Shown here in pieces: positions 49,072 through 57,884 of a DNA stretch of 64,000 nt (position 1 is its first letter; every line of letters starts with the position of its first letter). A program made the translations under genes and the position numbers. The notes under the pieces were generated by a model. It ran no database searches. It was not told the origin of the DNA and worked only from the letters and a program-made list of their open reading frames with translations. Source of the stretch: Microbacterium sp. MYb62 (GTDB taxonomy: Bacteria > Actinomycetota > Actinomycetes > Actinomycetales > Microbacteriaceae); contig NZ_PCOY01000010.1 in the NCBI RefSeq assembly GCF_002979475.1, forward strand, positions 1-64,000, given 5' to 3'.

Positions 49072-50172
49072 TCAGCGGCGGCTCTCGGACAGAGCGAGCG
49101 CCGGGGCGGTGAGAGTCGCCATCCGGTTCATCGCGTAGCCCCACGTAGCGATCGCGAGGAGCGGCCCCCAGAGCCAGAACGGGAACATCAGGAGCAGGTA
49201 CAGGGTGTCGTCGATCGACCCGGCACCCTCGAGCGCGAACTGGATCCCGGCGGCCGTGAACAGGACGCTCACGACGCTTGCGGGGATGATCGCGAGGCCG
49301 GGAGGCACCGGACGTCCGCCGACGCCGGCGAAGAGCCGCGGGAACCGCTCGCCCCACGGCAGGATCAGGCCCATCGTGAGCACGCCGCCCGCCAGCATCC
49401 CCGCGCCGAGTGCGAGGCCGACGACGCGGGTGGCCGGCTCCTGGGCGAACAGCTCGGCGCTTCCACCGAAGAGCGGCCACGGGGTCAGCCAGGTGGCCCG
49501 GGTGAACACATAAGGGAGCGCGCAGGCGGCCGCGACGATCGTGAGCGCGCGGCGGTGCCGGAGCACGGCCCGCGCGAAACCCCCTCGTGCGCCGCTGGAT
49601 TCGCCGATCGTCCAGATGAGCAGACCGGCGGCGGCGACGACGTGGGCGAGGGCGAGCCCCACGTGCGGGAGCATCGTCCCGAGCGTGCCGATGACCTGGG
49701 GCACCACGGGCGCGGATTCCAGGCTCACCCCCGCGTACACGACGACGCCGATGACGACGGCGGCGAGGAGGATGCCGAGCCAGGGGCGCCGGAGCGCGAT
49801 CAAGACGACGAGGACCGTGCTTCCCACGATGACGGTCATCGCGAACGTGTAGCCGGCGGCGGGGATGATGCCGCCGGGCGTCGAGACCGCGAGCAGGAGT
49901 GCCGAGACGAGAGCAGCCGCCCGGGAGAACCCGGTCGCGCTGGCGCGGCGCGCGGGAAGTTGCGCGATCAGCGCGAACACCGTGACGAGGAGGGCTGCCA
50001 GCGCTCCGGTGAGGGAGAGGGCGAACTCGACGCCGGCGCCGAGGTGGCCGATCAGACTCGAAGGCGGCGCGTCGATGGTGGGGATCAGCATCATCACCAG
50101 GCTGGCGATGGCGACGGTCAAGGCGCCGGCGGCGGTGGCGAGAAGGACGAAGGTGCGGGTGAGAGCGGACAT
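49072..50172 (-). CDS. Integral membrane protein (about 9 TM), function unknown
   Basis: A 366-residue polytopic membrane protein with about nine helices and Gly/Ala-rich segments; the C-terminal portion includes FPFWLWGPLLAIATWGYAMNR. No transporter motif is seen. It lies 95 bp downstream of a histidine kinase/response regulator operon on the same strand, so it may be a target of that system or the sensor's partner. Confidence 0.78.
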   Translation of the reverse strand: MSALTRTFVLLATAAGALTVAIASLVMMLIPTIDAPPSSLIGHLGAGVEFALSLTGALAALLVTVFALIAQLPARRASATGFSRAAALVSALLLAVSTPGGIIPAAGYTFAMTVIVGSTVLVVLIALRRPWLGILLAAVVIGVVVYAGVSLESAPVVPQVIGTLGTMLPHVGLALAHVVAAAGLLIWTIGESSGARGGFARAVLRHRRALTIVAAACALPYVFTRATWLTPWPLFGGSAELFAQEPATRVVGLALGAGMLAGGVLTMGLILPWGERFPRLFAGVGGRPVPPGLAIIPASVVSVLFTAAGIQFALEGAGSIDDTLYLLLMFPFWLWGPLLAIATWGYAMNRMATLTAPALALSESRR

Positions 50173-50267
50173 GCTTCCACGCTAGAAACGACCGTGACGG
50201 CGGGCCTCTCCCGCACGAGGCATTCCCCTCACCCATGTGGGCTAGTTCGCACGGGTATCCGCCGGGA

Positions 50268-50924
50268 TCAGGCTCGCGGGCGCAGCACGCCGTTCTCATA
50301 CGCCCAGATGACGACGTGCACCCGATCGGGGACGCCGAGTTTCGCGAGAACGGCCTTGACGTGGGTCTTCACGGTGTTCGCGGAAAGGAACAGCTTCCGT
50401 GCGATGTCCTCGTTCGACGCGCCCGTCGCCAGGGCGCGGGCCACCTCCTGCTCGCGCGGACTGAGCTGCGAGAGCGCGGCGGCGGAGTCCACCGCGGGCG
50501 CGCCGTCGCGGACGAAGCCGATCAGCGCCGTGGTGGCGCGCGGGGACATGACCGACTCGCCGGCCGCGACCGCAGCGGCGGCATCCGCGAGGTCCGTCGG
50601 GGTGGCGTCCTTCGTGAGGAAACCGCTCGCGCCCTCTCGGATCGCCGCGTACACGTACTCGTCGAGATCGAAGGTCGTGAGGATCAGGACCCGTACGGTG
50701 GGGCGGATGCGCAGGACCTCGCGGGTCGCGGCGATCCCGTCCATTCCCGGCATGCGGATGTCCATCAGCACCACGTCGACGGCATGTGCGCGCACGTGAG
50801 CGACGGCTTCCTCACCGGAGGCGACAGTGATCACCTCCGCGATGCGCGGATCGCGGTCGAGCATCAGCGCGATGGCGGAGCGCAGCAGCTCCTGGTCATC
50901 GACGATGAGCACGCGCAGGCTCAT
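50268..50924 (-). CDS. NarL/LuxR-type response regulator
   Basis: A 218-residue response regulator: receiver domain with VLIVDDQELLR, phosphoacceptor D55 in VVLMDIRMPGMDG and the conserved Lys in GFLTKDATP. The C-terminal LuxR helix-turn-helix is LSPREQEVARALATGASNEDIARKLFLSANTVKTHVKAVL. The partner kinase gene overlaps by 4 bp and is upstream, so the two are coupled. The signal is unknown. Confidence 0.94.
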   Translation of the reverse strand: MSLRVLIVDDQELLRSAIALMLDRDPRIAEVITVASGEEAVAHVRAHAVDVVLMDIRMPGMDGIAATREVLRIRPTVRVLILTTFDLDEYVYAAIREGASGFLTKDATPTDLADAAAAVAAGESVMSPRATTALIGFVRDGAPAVDSAAALSQLSPREQEVARALATGASNEDIARKLFLSANTVKTHVKAVLAKLGVPDRVHVVIWAYENGVLRPRA

Positions 50925-52096
50925 GCAGGACTCCTCTCCACAGGCAGTTCGACACGAAGGGTCCAGCCCCGGGGCGCTCGCCGCTCCGTGGTGAGCACAC
51001 CGCCGGCCAGCCGCACCCGCTCCGCGATGCCGATCAGGCCGATGCCGCTGCCCAGGTCGGTCAGGACGGTGCCCGAGCCGCCGTCATCGCGGACAGTCGC
51101 GTGCACGGCACCCTGCTGCCATTCGAGACGGACCTCGATGTCGACGGGAGGCGCGGTGTGGCGGACGGCGTTGGTGAGCGCCTCGCGCACGGCATGATGC
51201 AGGGCCAGCGCGGCATCCGCACGGAGGTCGCCGCGCGCCCCCGACTCCTCGAGCCGCGCCTGCACCGAGGGAGTGCGCACGCTCTCCACGAGGGCGCCGA
51301 GAGAGTCGACGGTCGGCAGCGGCTCGAGCGGGGCATCGTCGGCGACGACCGAGCGCATGCCCCGAAGCGCCGTACGCCCGGTGTCAACGACGATGGTGAG
51401 GGCGGCGTCGCTGCGGTGCGGGTCGTCCTCTCGCACGGCGCGGGCGACCTCGGCCTGCGCGATCATCACGGTCATGGCATGGGCGACGACGTCATGCAGA
51501 TCCCGGTTGATCCGTGCCCGCTCGTCGGAGATCGCCTGTGCGACGCGCGTGTTCGTCCTCTCCTCCGCCTGATCGCGTCGGACGCGGAGGACCAGCCCCA
51601 TCGCCCAGGCGGCCGCGATCGCCCCGCTGAGACCCGCGAATGCCCCGAGTCGCAAGTCGTCGAACTGCGGCTCGGCGAACGCGATGAGGGCTGCTCCGAA
51701 GATTCCGGCTGCGAGCGCCAGGATGCGGAAGGTTCTGCTCGACTGCGCGGCGACCTGGGCGATCACGAGGAGGTAGGCCACGGACGAGGGGAGGAACGAA
51801 GTGGATGCGGCGCCGAAGGTGGAGACCAGGACGAGGACGAACATCGCCGCATTCGCGATCACGGCGGCGAGGACCGGGCGGCGGATCGCGACGAAGGTCG
51901 CGACATGCAGGATCAGGCAGAGGCCGATCACGGTCGCGAGCAGCGGCGGGTCGGGGCGGGTGGCGGGCTCGGTGAGCAGGGCGATGCTCGAGGGCAGCAG
52001 GACCACGAGTGCGATGAGCGCGACGATGAGGTCGACACGCAACCACGCGTGCCGACCGGGGCTCGTCGCCGAGGTCTCGGACCACATCGCCCTCAT
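50921..52096 (-). CDS. Sensor histidine kinase (HisKA_3 / NarL-type)
   Basis: A 391-residue membrane kinase: about five hydrophobic segments in residues ~20-170, then DHp helix ARINRDLHDVVAHAMTVM with phospho-acceptor H201, and the HATPase domain (HHAVREALTNAVRHTAPP; DDGGSGTVLTDLGSGIGLIGIAERVRLAGG). The sensing part is membrane-embedded with no large ectodomain, so it may sense membrane stress. Start 52096 or the ATG at 52087; both have weak ribosome-binding sites. Coupled by a 4-bp overlap to the regulator. Confidence 0.93.
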   Translation of the reverse strand: MRAMWSETSATSPGRHAWLRVDLIVALIALVVLLPSSIALLTEPATRPDPPLLATVIGLCLILHVATFVAIRRPVLAAVIANAAMFVLVLVSTFGAASTSFLPSSVAYLLVIAQVAAQSSRTFRILALAAGIFGAALIAFAEPQFDDLRLGAFAGLSGAIAAAWAMGLVLRVRRDQAEERTNTRVAQAISDERARINRDLHDVVAHAMTVMIAQAEVARAVREDDPHRSDAALTIVVDTGRTALRGMRSVVADDAPLEPLPTVDSLGALVESVRTPSVQARLEESGARGDLRADAALALHHAVREALTNAVRHTAPPVDIEVRLEWQQGAVHATVRDDGGSGTVLTDLGSGIGLIGIAERVRLAGGVLTTERRAPRGWTLRVELPVERSPA

Positions 52097-52171
52097 GCTC
52101 TCACGCAGGCTCGGGGCGGCGCGTCACCCGTCCGGGTGATGCGCGTCGCGGAAGGCGGAGCGCGCGGGGCG

Positions 52172-52765
52172 TCACGCGGTGCGAGTGATGTCGACCACGA
52201 GCGCATCGAGGACGGCGGCGACGGCCGCGGTCATCAGATCCCGGCGGCGCCCGTGGTCGACCTGCGCCCCGACGAGCTGACGATCGACGTGGCCGAGGAT
52301 CGGCGTGCTGCAGGCGAGGGCGACGATGAAGAAGACGAGTTCCGCCGCCTCCTCCGTGCGCAGACCCGGCACCGCCTCAGCCAGCGCCTCGACCTTCTCG
52401 CGGCTGAGATCGAGGCGTTCCGTGGAGTTCGTCGGCGGTCGGTTCTCGAGGCTCTCCCAGAAGAGCAGACGGGCGAGCGTCTGGTCATCGCGGTGATGCT
52501 CCACCATCCGCTGGGCGTAGGAGAGCACGGCCTCCCTGCCGGTGCCGACGATCGGGATCAGGGCCATGACGCGGATCATCTCGCCCGCGACGACCTCGTC
52601 GAAGAGTTCGGCCTTGCTGCCGAAGTACTTGTAGATCCGCTGCTTGTTGATGCCGGCGTCGTCGGCGATGCGATCCACCCGCCCTCCGGCCAGTCCCCGC
52701 TCGCTGAACTCCGCGGTCGCCGCCTCGAGGAGGAGCCGGCGTGTGCGCTGCGTGTCCCATGCCAT
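52172..52765 (-). CDS. TetR family transcriptional regulator
   Basis: A 197-residue TetR repressor: recognition region GGRVDRIADDAGINKQRIYKYFGSK, then a helical ligand domain. The ATG at 52765 follows a TAGGGT -10 by 7 bases with no Shine-Dalgarno, so it is probably leaderless. The long upstream frame is not coding. It is divergent from an 83-residue membrane protein, and two CCAAC-type dyads in between are likely operators. Confidence 0.91.
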   Translation of the reverse strand: MAWDTQRTRRLLLEAATAEFSERGLAGGRVDRIADDAGINKQRIYKYFGSKAELFDEVVAGEMIRVMALIPIVGTGREAVLSYAQRMVEHHRDDQTLARLLFWESLENRPPTNSTERLDLSREKVEALAEAVPGLRTEEAAELVFFIVALACSTPILGHVDRQLVGAQVDHGRRRDLMTAAVAAVLDALVVDITRTA

Positions 52766-52781
52766 GGGGCCTACCCTAACA

Positions 52782-52850
52782 AACCAACTGGTTGGTTGCA
52801 GTATTGATCTGCGGCGACTAGGGTTCCAAAAAAGCCAACCAACCGTTTGG
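52782..52850. promoter_or_regulatory. Two TetR operator-like sites
   Basis: AACCAACTGGTTGGTT (52782-52797) and AACCAACCGTTTGG (52837-52850) share the AACCAAC(C/T) half-site and its complement, with centres ~54 bp apart. They lie at the TetR and small-membrane-protein promoters. Confidence 0.6.
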
Positions 52851-52857
52851 AGTTTGT

Positions 52858-53109
52858 ATGTCCTCTCGACCGCCGGGCACCACGCCCGTGCCCTCCATCC
52901 ATGTCCGTGCCGCGCTGACATGGCTGGCCATCTTCCCGCTCGTCACCCTCGGTCTGGTCCTCCTCGGATCCTTCGCCGAGGGGTGGCATCCCGTTCTGCG
53001 CGCGCTCGCATTGACGGTCGTGATCATCCCGCTGGCGGTGTACGTGATCGTGCCGAGATTGCTGCAGCTCTACGCCGCGATCGTGAGGAGGGCCCACCGG
53101 AACGGCTGA
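52858..53109 (+). CDS. Small two-TM membrane protein
   Basis: An 83-residue protein with two hydrophobic helices (~15-40 and 45-65) and a basic C-terminus (VRRAHRNG). No domain is recognised. The start has GGAG 6 bases upstream. It is divergent from a TetR gene and probably its regulated target, an arrangement seen for small membrane efflux or stress proteins. It has no SMR signature. Confidence 0.78.
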   Translation: MSSRPPGTTPVPSIHVRAALTWLAIFPLVTLGLVLLGSFAEGWHPVLRALALTVVIIPLAVYVIVPRLLQLYAAIVRRAHRNG

Positions 53110-53221
53110 TGCCGAGGCTCGTGACGACCCTCGCACAAGGGGCTGGTCGGACGGCGGGGCGAGGGCTACGCTCAACACTCACCGGTGGATAGCCGGGCCC
53201 GGTGCGGAACGAGGGGGCCAG

Positions 53222-56200
53222 ATGGAGCGCAATCCCGGCGCGCGCGGATTCGGCGTGGTGCTCTTCGCCCTCGTCCTCACCGCGGCCGGAGTCGGTCTCA
53301 GCCCTGCTGCGGCCGAGGCGGTGCCGACCTCCGGAGGTCCGGTTCCGGCGCTGCTCGCGCCGAACGATTCCTCGACCGGCGATCCGGAGCCTCCGGACGG
53401 TGCACCCGTCCCGGACGGCCTCGACGAGCCGCCACCCGTTCCGGACGAATCCGTCGTGGAATTCCCGCCTCCGCCCGCGCCCGGCCTCATCCCGAACGCC
53501 AACACCGTCCGGATGGCGTGGGTGGGAACCCCCGCGCAGCGGCCGGACGACACCGCGCTGCTCACCCTCCAGGCAGCGATCACCACCGCGCCGGAAGGGG
53601 GCACCGTCTCGTTCGTCCCCAATGACTACGCGTTCACGGGAGCGCTTGCGATCTCTCGCAATGTGACGCTCGATACCAGCGCCGCCTCGACGCTCTACAC
53701 GCGGTTCACCGTCAGTGCGGGAGGACTGCAACTGGCCGACGGCGTCACCATCGGCATCGCCTCCACCGGGGCCACCATCTCGGTCACGGGCGCCGCCGTC
53801 GTACTCCGGGACGTGACCGTGCGGAATCCGAACGCGGTCGCCAGGCCGACGGGCATTCAGGTGGCGGCCGGTCTGACCGGAGTCGTCATCGACGGGTTCA
53901 CGATGGACGGCGGCGGCGTCGTCTCGTCCTACGGCATCAACCTGACCACGGCGTCGGCGACGGTCACCGAGGCCGACATCCGCGGCGTCGCGACAGGCAT
54001 GGCCGTGACGGCTGCCTCGACCGCCGGCGGGATCGTCGTCACCGGGGGGACGTTCTCGTCGGCGGTATCGGGGCTGTATCTGGGAACGACATCCTCTCCG
54101 CGGGTGTCCGGCGTCGAGGTCACCGGCACGGAGGGCACCGGGACAGGTATCGACCTCGCGAACTCGAGCGCGGCCGAGGTGGAGCTCGTGACCGTGGACG
54201 GCTTCGCCCGCGGTATCGGTACGTCCACCACCAACGCTTCGGCCGGAGCGACGATCACGGATGCGACGATCACGGGGTCCGGACGCGAGGGCATCGCGCT
54301 CGGTGCCACCACCGGGGCGAACGTCGTGCGTGCCGACATCGCGGGCGCGGGTGCCACTCTGTCGACGGGCATCCTCCTCCTGCGGGCGACGGGTGTCCGA
54401 GTCGAGTCCCCGACCATCATCGGCATGATGTACGGCATCACGACGCATGTGGACAACGTCGGGGAGGGCCCCGAGATCATCGCACCGACGATCACCGCGT
54501 TCGGAGCGATCACCCTCGGCTCGACGCAGGGAGCCTCCGTCATGGACGCTGTGCTCGACGCCGGCACCTGGGGCGTTGCCGGGACCGGGATCAACATCGT
54601 CAACGCCGGCCGTGTGACCGTCACCGGTCTGACAGCGACAGGATTCCTGTACGCGATCGGGTCGCAGTCGTCGTTCACCGCCGAGTCCGATCGCACGGAC
54701 ATCTCGATCTCGGGCGTCACGGTCGATGGCGCGCCCGACGCGTCGAGCGGCATCTACCTGCTCGGGGTGACGAACGCCACCATCTCCGATGTGGAAGGCG
54801 GACTGACCGGCGCTGCTCTGGTCATCCACCAGTCCGTCGGCGTGCAGGCGGAGGACATCGTCGTCCACGGTCGCACCGGACCGACCTCGGTCACGGGTGC
54901 CGCGATCCTGCGGGCTTACGGCTCGCAGGACGTGAACGTCGATCGTGCGTCGATCGACGCCGGATCCTACGGCTTCTTCTACTCGGCGACCGCCGGGGCG
55001 TCAGTCGCGAACGCCGTCGTCGCCAACGTCGCGGAGCGGGCGTTGTATGGGCGCAGCGTCTCAGACCTGGATGTCGGCTCCTCCACGTTCACCGGCAACG
55101 CTGCTGTCGGCGCATTCGTCGTGACGACGCCCGCGAACGGCATCAGCCACGACATCGTCATCCACGACAACGTCATGACCGACAACGGAGCCGGGATTCA
55201 CGTGCTTCAGGGCACGACCGCCACCCAGGTCGTGCGGAACACCGTGAGCGGTCAGGCGGACGTCGTGGTCGCGGGTGGCGCTCACGACCTCCTCGTCGCC
55301 GACAACGACATCGATCACCTCGCGGATGGCGTCGGCGTGCTGGTCGCGCCCCTCTGGGAAGACGGCGCGGCCCCCGGTTCCTTCTCGTCGTCCGACATTC
55401 GCGTGCAGGGCAACGTCTTCACCGGGACGGGCACTTCGATCGTGGTCGGCACGGCGGATCCCACTGATCCGGAAGCGGAGCGGCGGACGCTGCGAGACCC
55501 GGTATTGGTCACCGGCAACACCTTCGACCCGGACTCCGTCGCCGTGCGGACCTTCCCCAACGCGGTCGTCGGGCAAGACGCTGCGGCGGCGCGTTCGCTT
55601 CCCGGCGACGGACCGGTCGCCGTGGATGCCCGAGATCACGGCGAACCCAACGACTGGGGGTCCGCGTGCCTGGCCACCGGATACCTCGACGGCACACTCT
55701 TCTATGACGGCGGAGGCGCGGCCGTCGAGGAGCTGACCGCGGCGCCTGTCCTCTATCCGATGAACTGCATCGACCTGTCGCTCCAGCAGTCGCTCGACCT
55801 CGACGATGGCCAGGTGATCAATTCCGGCGACACCATCACGTGGACCCTCACCCCGCACAACGCGGGCCCCCGGGCCGCACCGGCGGGATGGTCTGTCACG
55901 CAACTCCTCCCCGAGGGGGTCGAGCTCGTGTCGATGACGGGCGAGGGCTACGCCGTCGCGGGAGCGACCGCGACATCCGTCGACGACCTGCCGGCAGCGG
56001 TCGAAGGGGCCGTCATCACCGTCGTGGCCCGGATCGTCACGGTGCCGGGCGGCGGTGGCACGATGCGCGACGTCGCCTACGTCGCGCCGGCTGACGTCGG
56101 CGACCTCGACGGCGACGGGTTCGACGACGTCGTCTTCGAGCGCCACAACCCGCTCGTCGTGCCGACGATCGACACGGATACCGATGCGTCGGCGACCGAC

Positions 56201-56380
56201 AATGACGCTCAGGGTGTCTGGAATGCCGCGGCGGCTCCTGTGCCAGGAGGCGGTGGCGGGAGCGGCAGCAGCGGCGGGCTCGCGATCACGGGCGCGGAGA
56301 GCACGACCGCTCTTGCGGCGGGGATTCTGATCGTGCTGATGGGGCTCGGCCTCGCACGACGGCGGCGGCCCCGCCTCTGA
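53222..56380 (+). CDS. Large right-handed beta-helix surface protein with LAITG anchor
   Basis: A 1,052-residue cell-wall protein: signal peptide (~1-36, ending near AEA), a Pro-rich spacer (~40-95), then a long parallel beta-helix region (~100-760) with short repeating strands typical of pectate-lyase-like folds (e.g. VTVDGFARGIG; GITTHVDNVGEGPEI). A DUF11-like beta-sandwich follows (~860-990), and the C-terminus carries LAITG, a helix and RRRRPRL, a class E sortase (LAxTG) signal. No catalytic residues of lyases are recognisable, so a structural, binding or glycan-associated role is likely. The 3' end overlaps the convergent HAD gene by 95 bp. Confidence 0.85.
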   Translation: MERNPGARGFGVVLFALVLTAAGVGLSPAAAEAVPTSGGPVPALLAPNDSSTGDPEPPDGAPVPDGLDEPPPVPDESVVEFPPPPAPGLIPNANTVRMAWVGTPAQRPDDTALLTLQAAITTAPEGGTVSFVPNDYAFTGALAISRNVTLDTSAASTLYTRFTVSAGGLQLADGVTIGIASTGATISVTGAAVVLRDVTVRNPNAVARPTGIQVAAGLTGVVIDGFTMDGGGVVSSYGINLTTASATVTEADIRGVATGMAVTAASTAGGIVVTGGTFSSAVSGLYLGTTSSPRVSGVEVTGTEGTGTGIDLANSSAAEVELVTVDGFARGIGTSTTNASAGATITDATITGSGREGIALGATTGANVVRADIAGAGATLSTGILLLRATGVRVESPTIIGMMYGITTHVDNVGEGPEIIAPTITAFGAITLGSTQGASVMDAVLDAGTWGVAGTGINIVNAGRVTVTGLTATGFLYAIGSQSSFTAESDRTDISISGVTVDGAPDASSGIYLLGVTNATISDVEGGLTGAALVIHQSVGVQAEDIVVHGRTGPTSVTGAAILRAYGSQDVNVDRASIDAGSYGFFYSATAGASVANAVVANVAERALYGRSVSDLDVGSSTFTGNAAVGAFVVTTPANGISHDIVIHDNVMTDNGAGIHVLQGTTATQVVRNTVSGQADVVVAGGAHDLLVADNDIDHLADGVGVLVAPLWEDGAAPGSFSSSDIRVQGNVFTGTGTSIVVGTADPTDPEAERRTLRDPVLVTGNTFDPDSVAVRTFPNAVVGQDAAAARSLPGDGPVAVDARDHGEPNDWGSACLATGYLDGTLFYDGGGAAVEELTAAPVLYPMNCIDLSLQQSLDLDDGQVINSGDTITWTLTPHNAGPRAAPAGWSVTQLLPEGVELVSMTGEGYAVAGATATSVDDLPAAVEGAVITVVARIVTVPGGGGTMRDVAYVAPADVGDLDGDGFDDVVFERHNPLVVPTIDTDTDASATDNDAQGVWNAAAAPVPGGGGGSGSSGGLAITGAESTTALAAGILIVLMGLGLARRRRPRL

Positions 56381-56999
56381 ACTCGCGCGTGGTCTCGTCC
56401 CGCGGCTGCTGGAACTCGACGCCGGCCGCGAGGAGCTGGGCGCGGAGGCCGGCTGCCCCCGTGAAGAGATGCGTGCGCATCGACAGGCGCGCCGCGCCGG
56501 CGAGCTTCGAGGGGGAGTCGTCGGTGAAGAACACCTCGGTGCCCGTCGTGTCGAGCGCGTCCAGGACGTGCTGGAATGCCCGGACGTCGGGCTTCGCGAA
56601 CCCGATCTGCGCGGAGTTGAAGAAACGATCGAACCGGTCGGCGATGCCGTGCGCCTCGATCTCGGCCGGGATGGTGTCCGTGCCGTTGGTGAGCACGGCC
56701 GTGCGGAGGCCCGAGGCGCGGAGCTCGTCGGAGATCTCCAGCACCGCGTCGTCGACCGTGGCGGGTTGGGTGCCCCACTCCTCGGCGGCCGCCATGCTCC
56801 CGACCCTCTCTCCGACCCGACGTACCCACTCGGCCCGGGTGATCCGTCCGGTGGTGACTTCGTCGATCAGCGGCTTCGCGAATGCGCTGCCCTCGAGCGT
56901 TCCGGCGGCCAGCCCGTGCCGCAGCTCGATCTCGGCGACGGACCGGGGGTCGAAGTGCCGGATGACGCCATCGAGGTCGAACAGTACGGCTCGGATCAT
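56286..56999 (-). CDS. HAD family phosphatase
   Basis: A 237-residue HAD-superfamily hydrolase: motif I DLDGVIRHFD (D9 and D11), motif II VLTNGT (Thr), motif III Lys in GFAKPDVRAF, motif IV FFTDDSPSK. The small cap is C1-type. The last ~25 residues extend antisense into the surface protein's anchor coding sequence; typical family members end near residue ~205-210. The start at 56999 has GAGGA 7 bases upstream. It acts on an unidentified phosphate ester. It is divergent from the GT2 gene at 57084. Confidence 0.88.
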   Translation of the reverse strand: MIRAVLFDLDGVIRHFDPRSVAEIELRHGLAAGTLEGSAFAKPLIDEVTTGRITRAEWVRRVGERVGSMAAAEEWGTQPATVDDAVLEISDELRASGLRTAVLTNGTDTIPAEIEAHGIADRFDRFFNSAQIGFAKPDVRAFQHVLDALDTTGTEVFFTDDSPSKLAGAARLSMRTHLFTGAAGLRAQLLAAGVEFQQPRDETTREFRGGAAAVVRGRAPSARSESPPQERSCSPRP

Positions 57000-57083
57000 G
57001 CGTCCATCCTCGCTCAATCCACACGCCCGCGTGCGAACGATGGAGACTGTCCGTGAGTGACGCGACGCGCAGACAGGAGAACG

Positions 57084-57845
57084 ATGACGACCGTCTTCCC
57101 GTGTTCCGTCTCCGTAGTCATCCCGGTGCGGAACGACGCCATCCTCTTGGAGCGCTGCCTTCGTGCCCTCGAGCAGCAGACGCGCAGGGCCGATGAGGTC
57201 GTCGTCGTCGACAACGGCAGCACCGACGACACGGTGGCCGTGGCGGAGCGCTTCGGCGCGCACGTCGTGACCGAACCCGTCCAGGGGATCCCCCGTGCCT
57301 CGTCGGCCGGCTACGACGCGGCGACGGGAGACATCATCGCCAGGCTGGATGCCGATTCCCGCCCGGGGCCGGACTGGATCGCGCGGATCGAGCGGACCTT
57401 CCGCGACCGCGACGGTCTCGACTTCCTCACGGGCGACCCCCGCTTCTACGGCTCGACACCGCTCGTGCACTGGGTGGGGGAGCACCTCTACATCGGCGGC
57501 ATGTACACGGTGTTCACCCCGCTGCTCGGACACGCGCCGTTGTTCGGCTCGAACATGGCGATGCGCTCTTCCACCTGGCGGGCACTGAGCGGCGAGGTGC
57601 ATCGGGAGGAGCAGAACATCCACGACGACTTCGACCTGTCGTTCCATGTGCGACCGGGGATGACCGTGCTGCGCGATCGGAGCCTGGTCGTCGAGGTGTC
57701 GGCGCGACCCTTCCAGGACTGGGCGTCTCTGCGGCGTCGGCTGAGCTACGTGCTACCCACCGTTCGCCTGCACCTGCCTCGCGAGACTCTGCATCGCCGA
57801 CGTCAGGCCCGTCGTCAGGCGACCGAGTCGCCGCTCGGGCGGTGA
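57084..57845 (+). CDS. Family 2 glycosyltransferase
   Basis: A 253-residue GT-A fold glycosyltransferase: nucleotide-binding VSVVIPVRNDAILLERCLRAL, EVVVVDNGSTDDTV, the metal motif RLDADSRPGPDWI (DxD-type) and LFGSNMAMR; the acceptor region contains NIHDDFDLSFHV (the E/DDxD catalytic acid). No membrane helix is present in the C-terminus, which is basic (RRRQARRQATESPLGR). It adds a sugar to an unidentified cell-surface acceptor. Good ribosome-binding site (AGGAGAACG). Its stop codon lies in the first copy of a 26-bp tandem repeat. Confidence 0.9.
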   Translation: MTTVFPCSVSVVIPVRNDAILLERCLRALEQQTRRADEVVVVDNGSTDDTVAVAERFGAHVVTEPVQGIPRASSAGYDAATGDIIARLDADSRPGPDWIARIERTFRDRDGLDFLTGDPRFYGSTPLVHWVGEHLYIGGMYTVFTPLLGHAPLFGSNMAMRSSTWRALSGEVHREEQNIHDDFDLSFHVRPGMTVLRDRSLVVEVSARPFQDWASLRRRLSYVLPTVRLHLPRETLHRRRQARRQATESPLGR

Positions 57846-57884
57846 CTCAGCCGTCGGCGCTCGGGCGGTGACTCAGCCGTCGGC
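57833..57884. repeat. Perfect 26-bp tandem duplication
   Basis: Copies 57833-57858 and 57859-57884 are identical. Each contains TGACTCA, which gives both a plus-strand TGA and a minus-strand stop. The GT2 gene ends in the first copy and the convergent hydrolase gene in the second. Confidence 0.85.

Noticed and set aside
53024..54868. A 614-residue minus-strand frame opposite the beta-helix gene
   Set aside because: It overlaps the signal peptide and repeats of the surface protein and has no recognisable domain.
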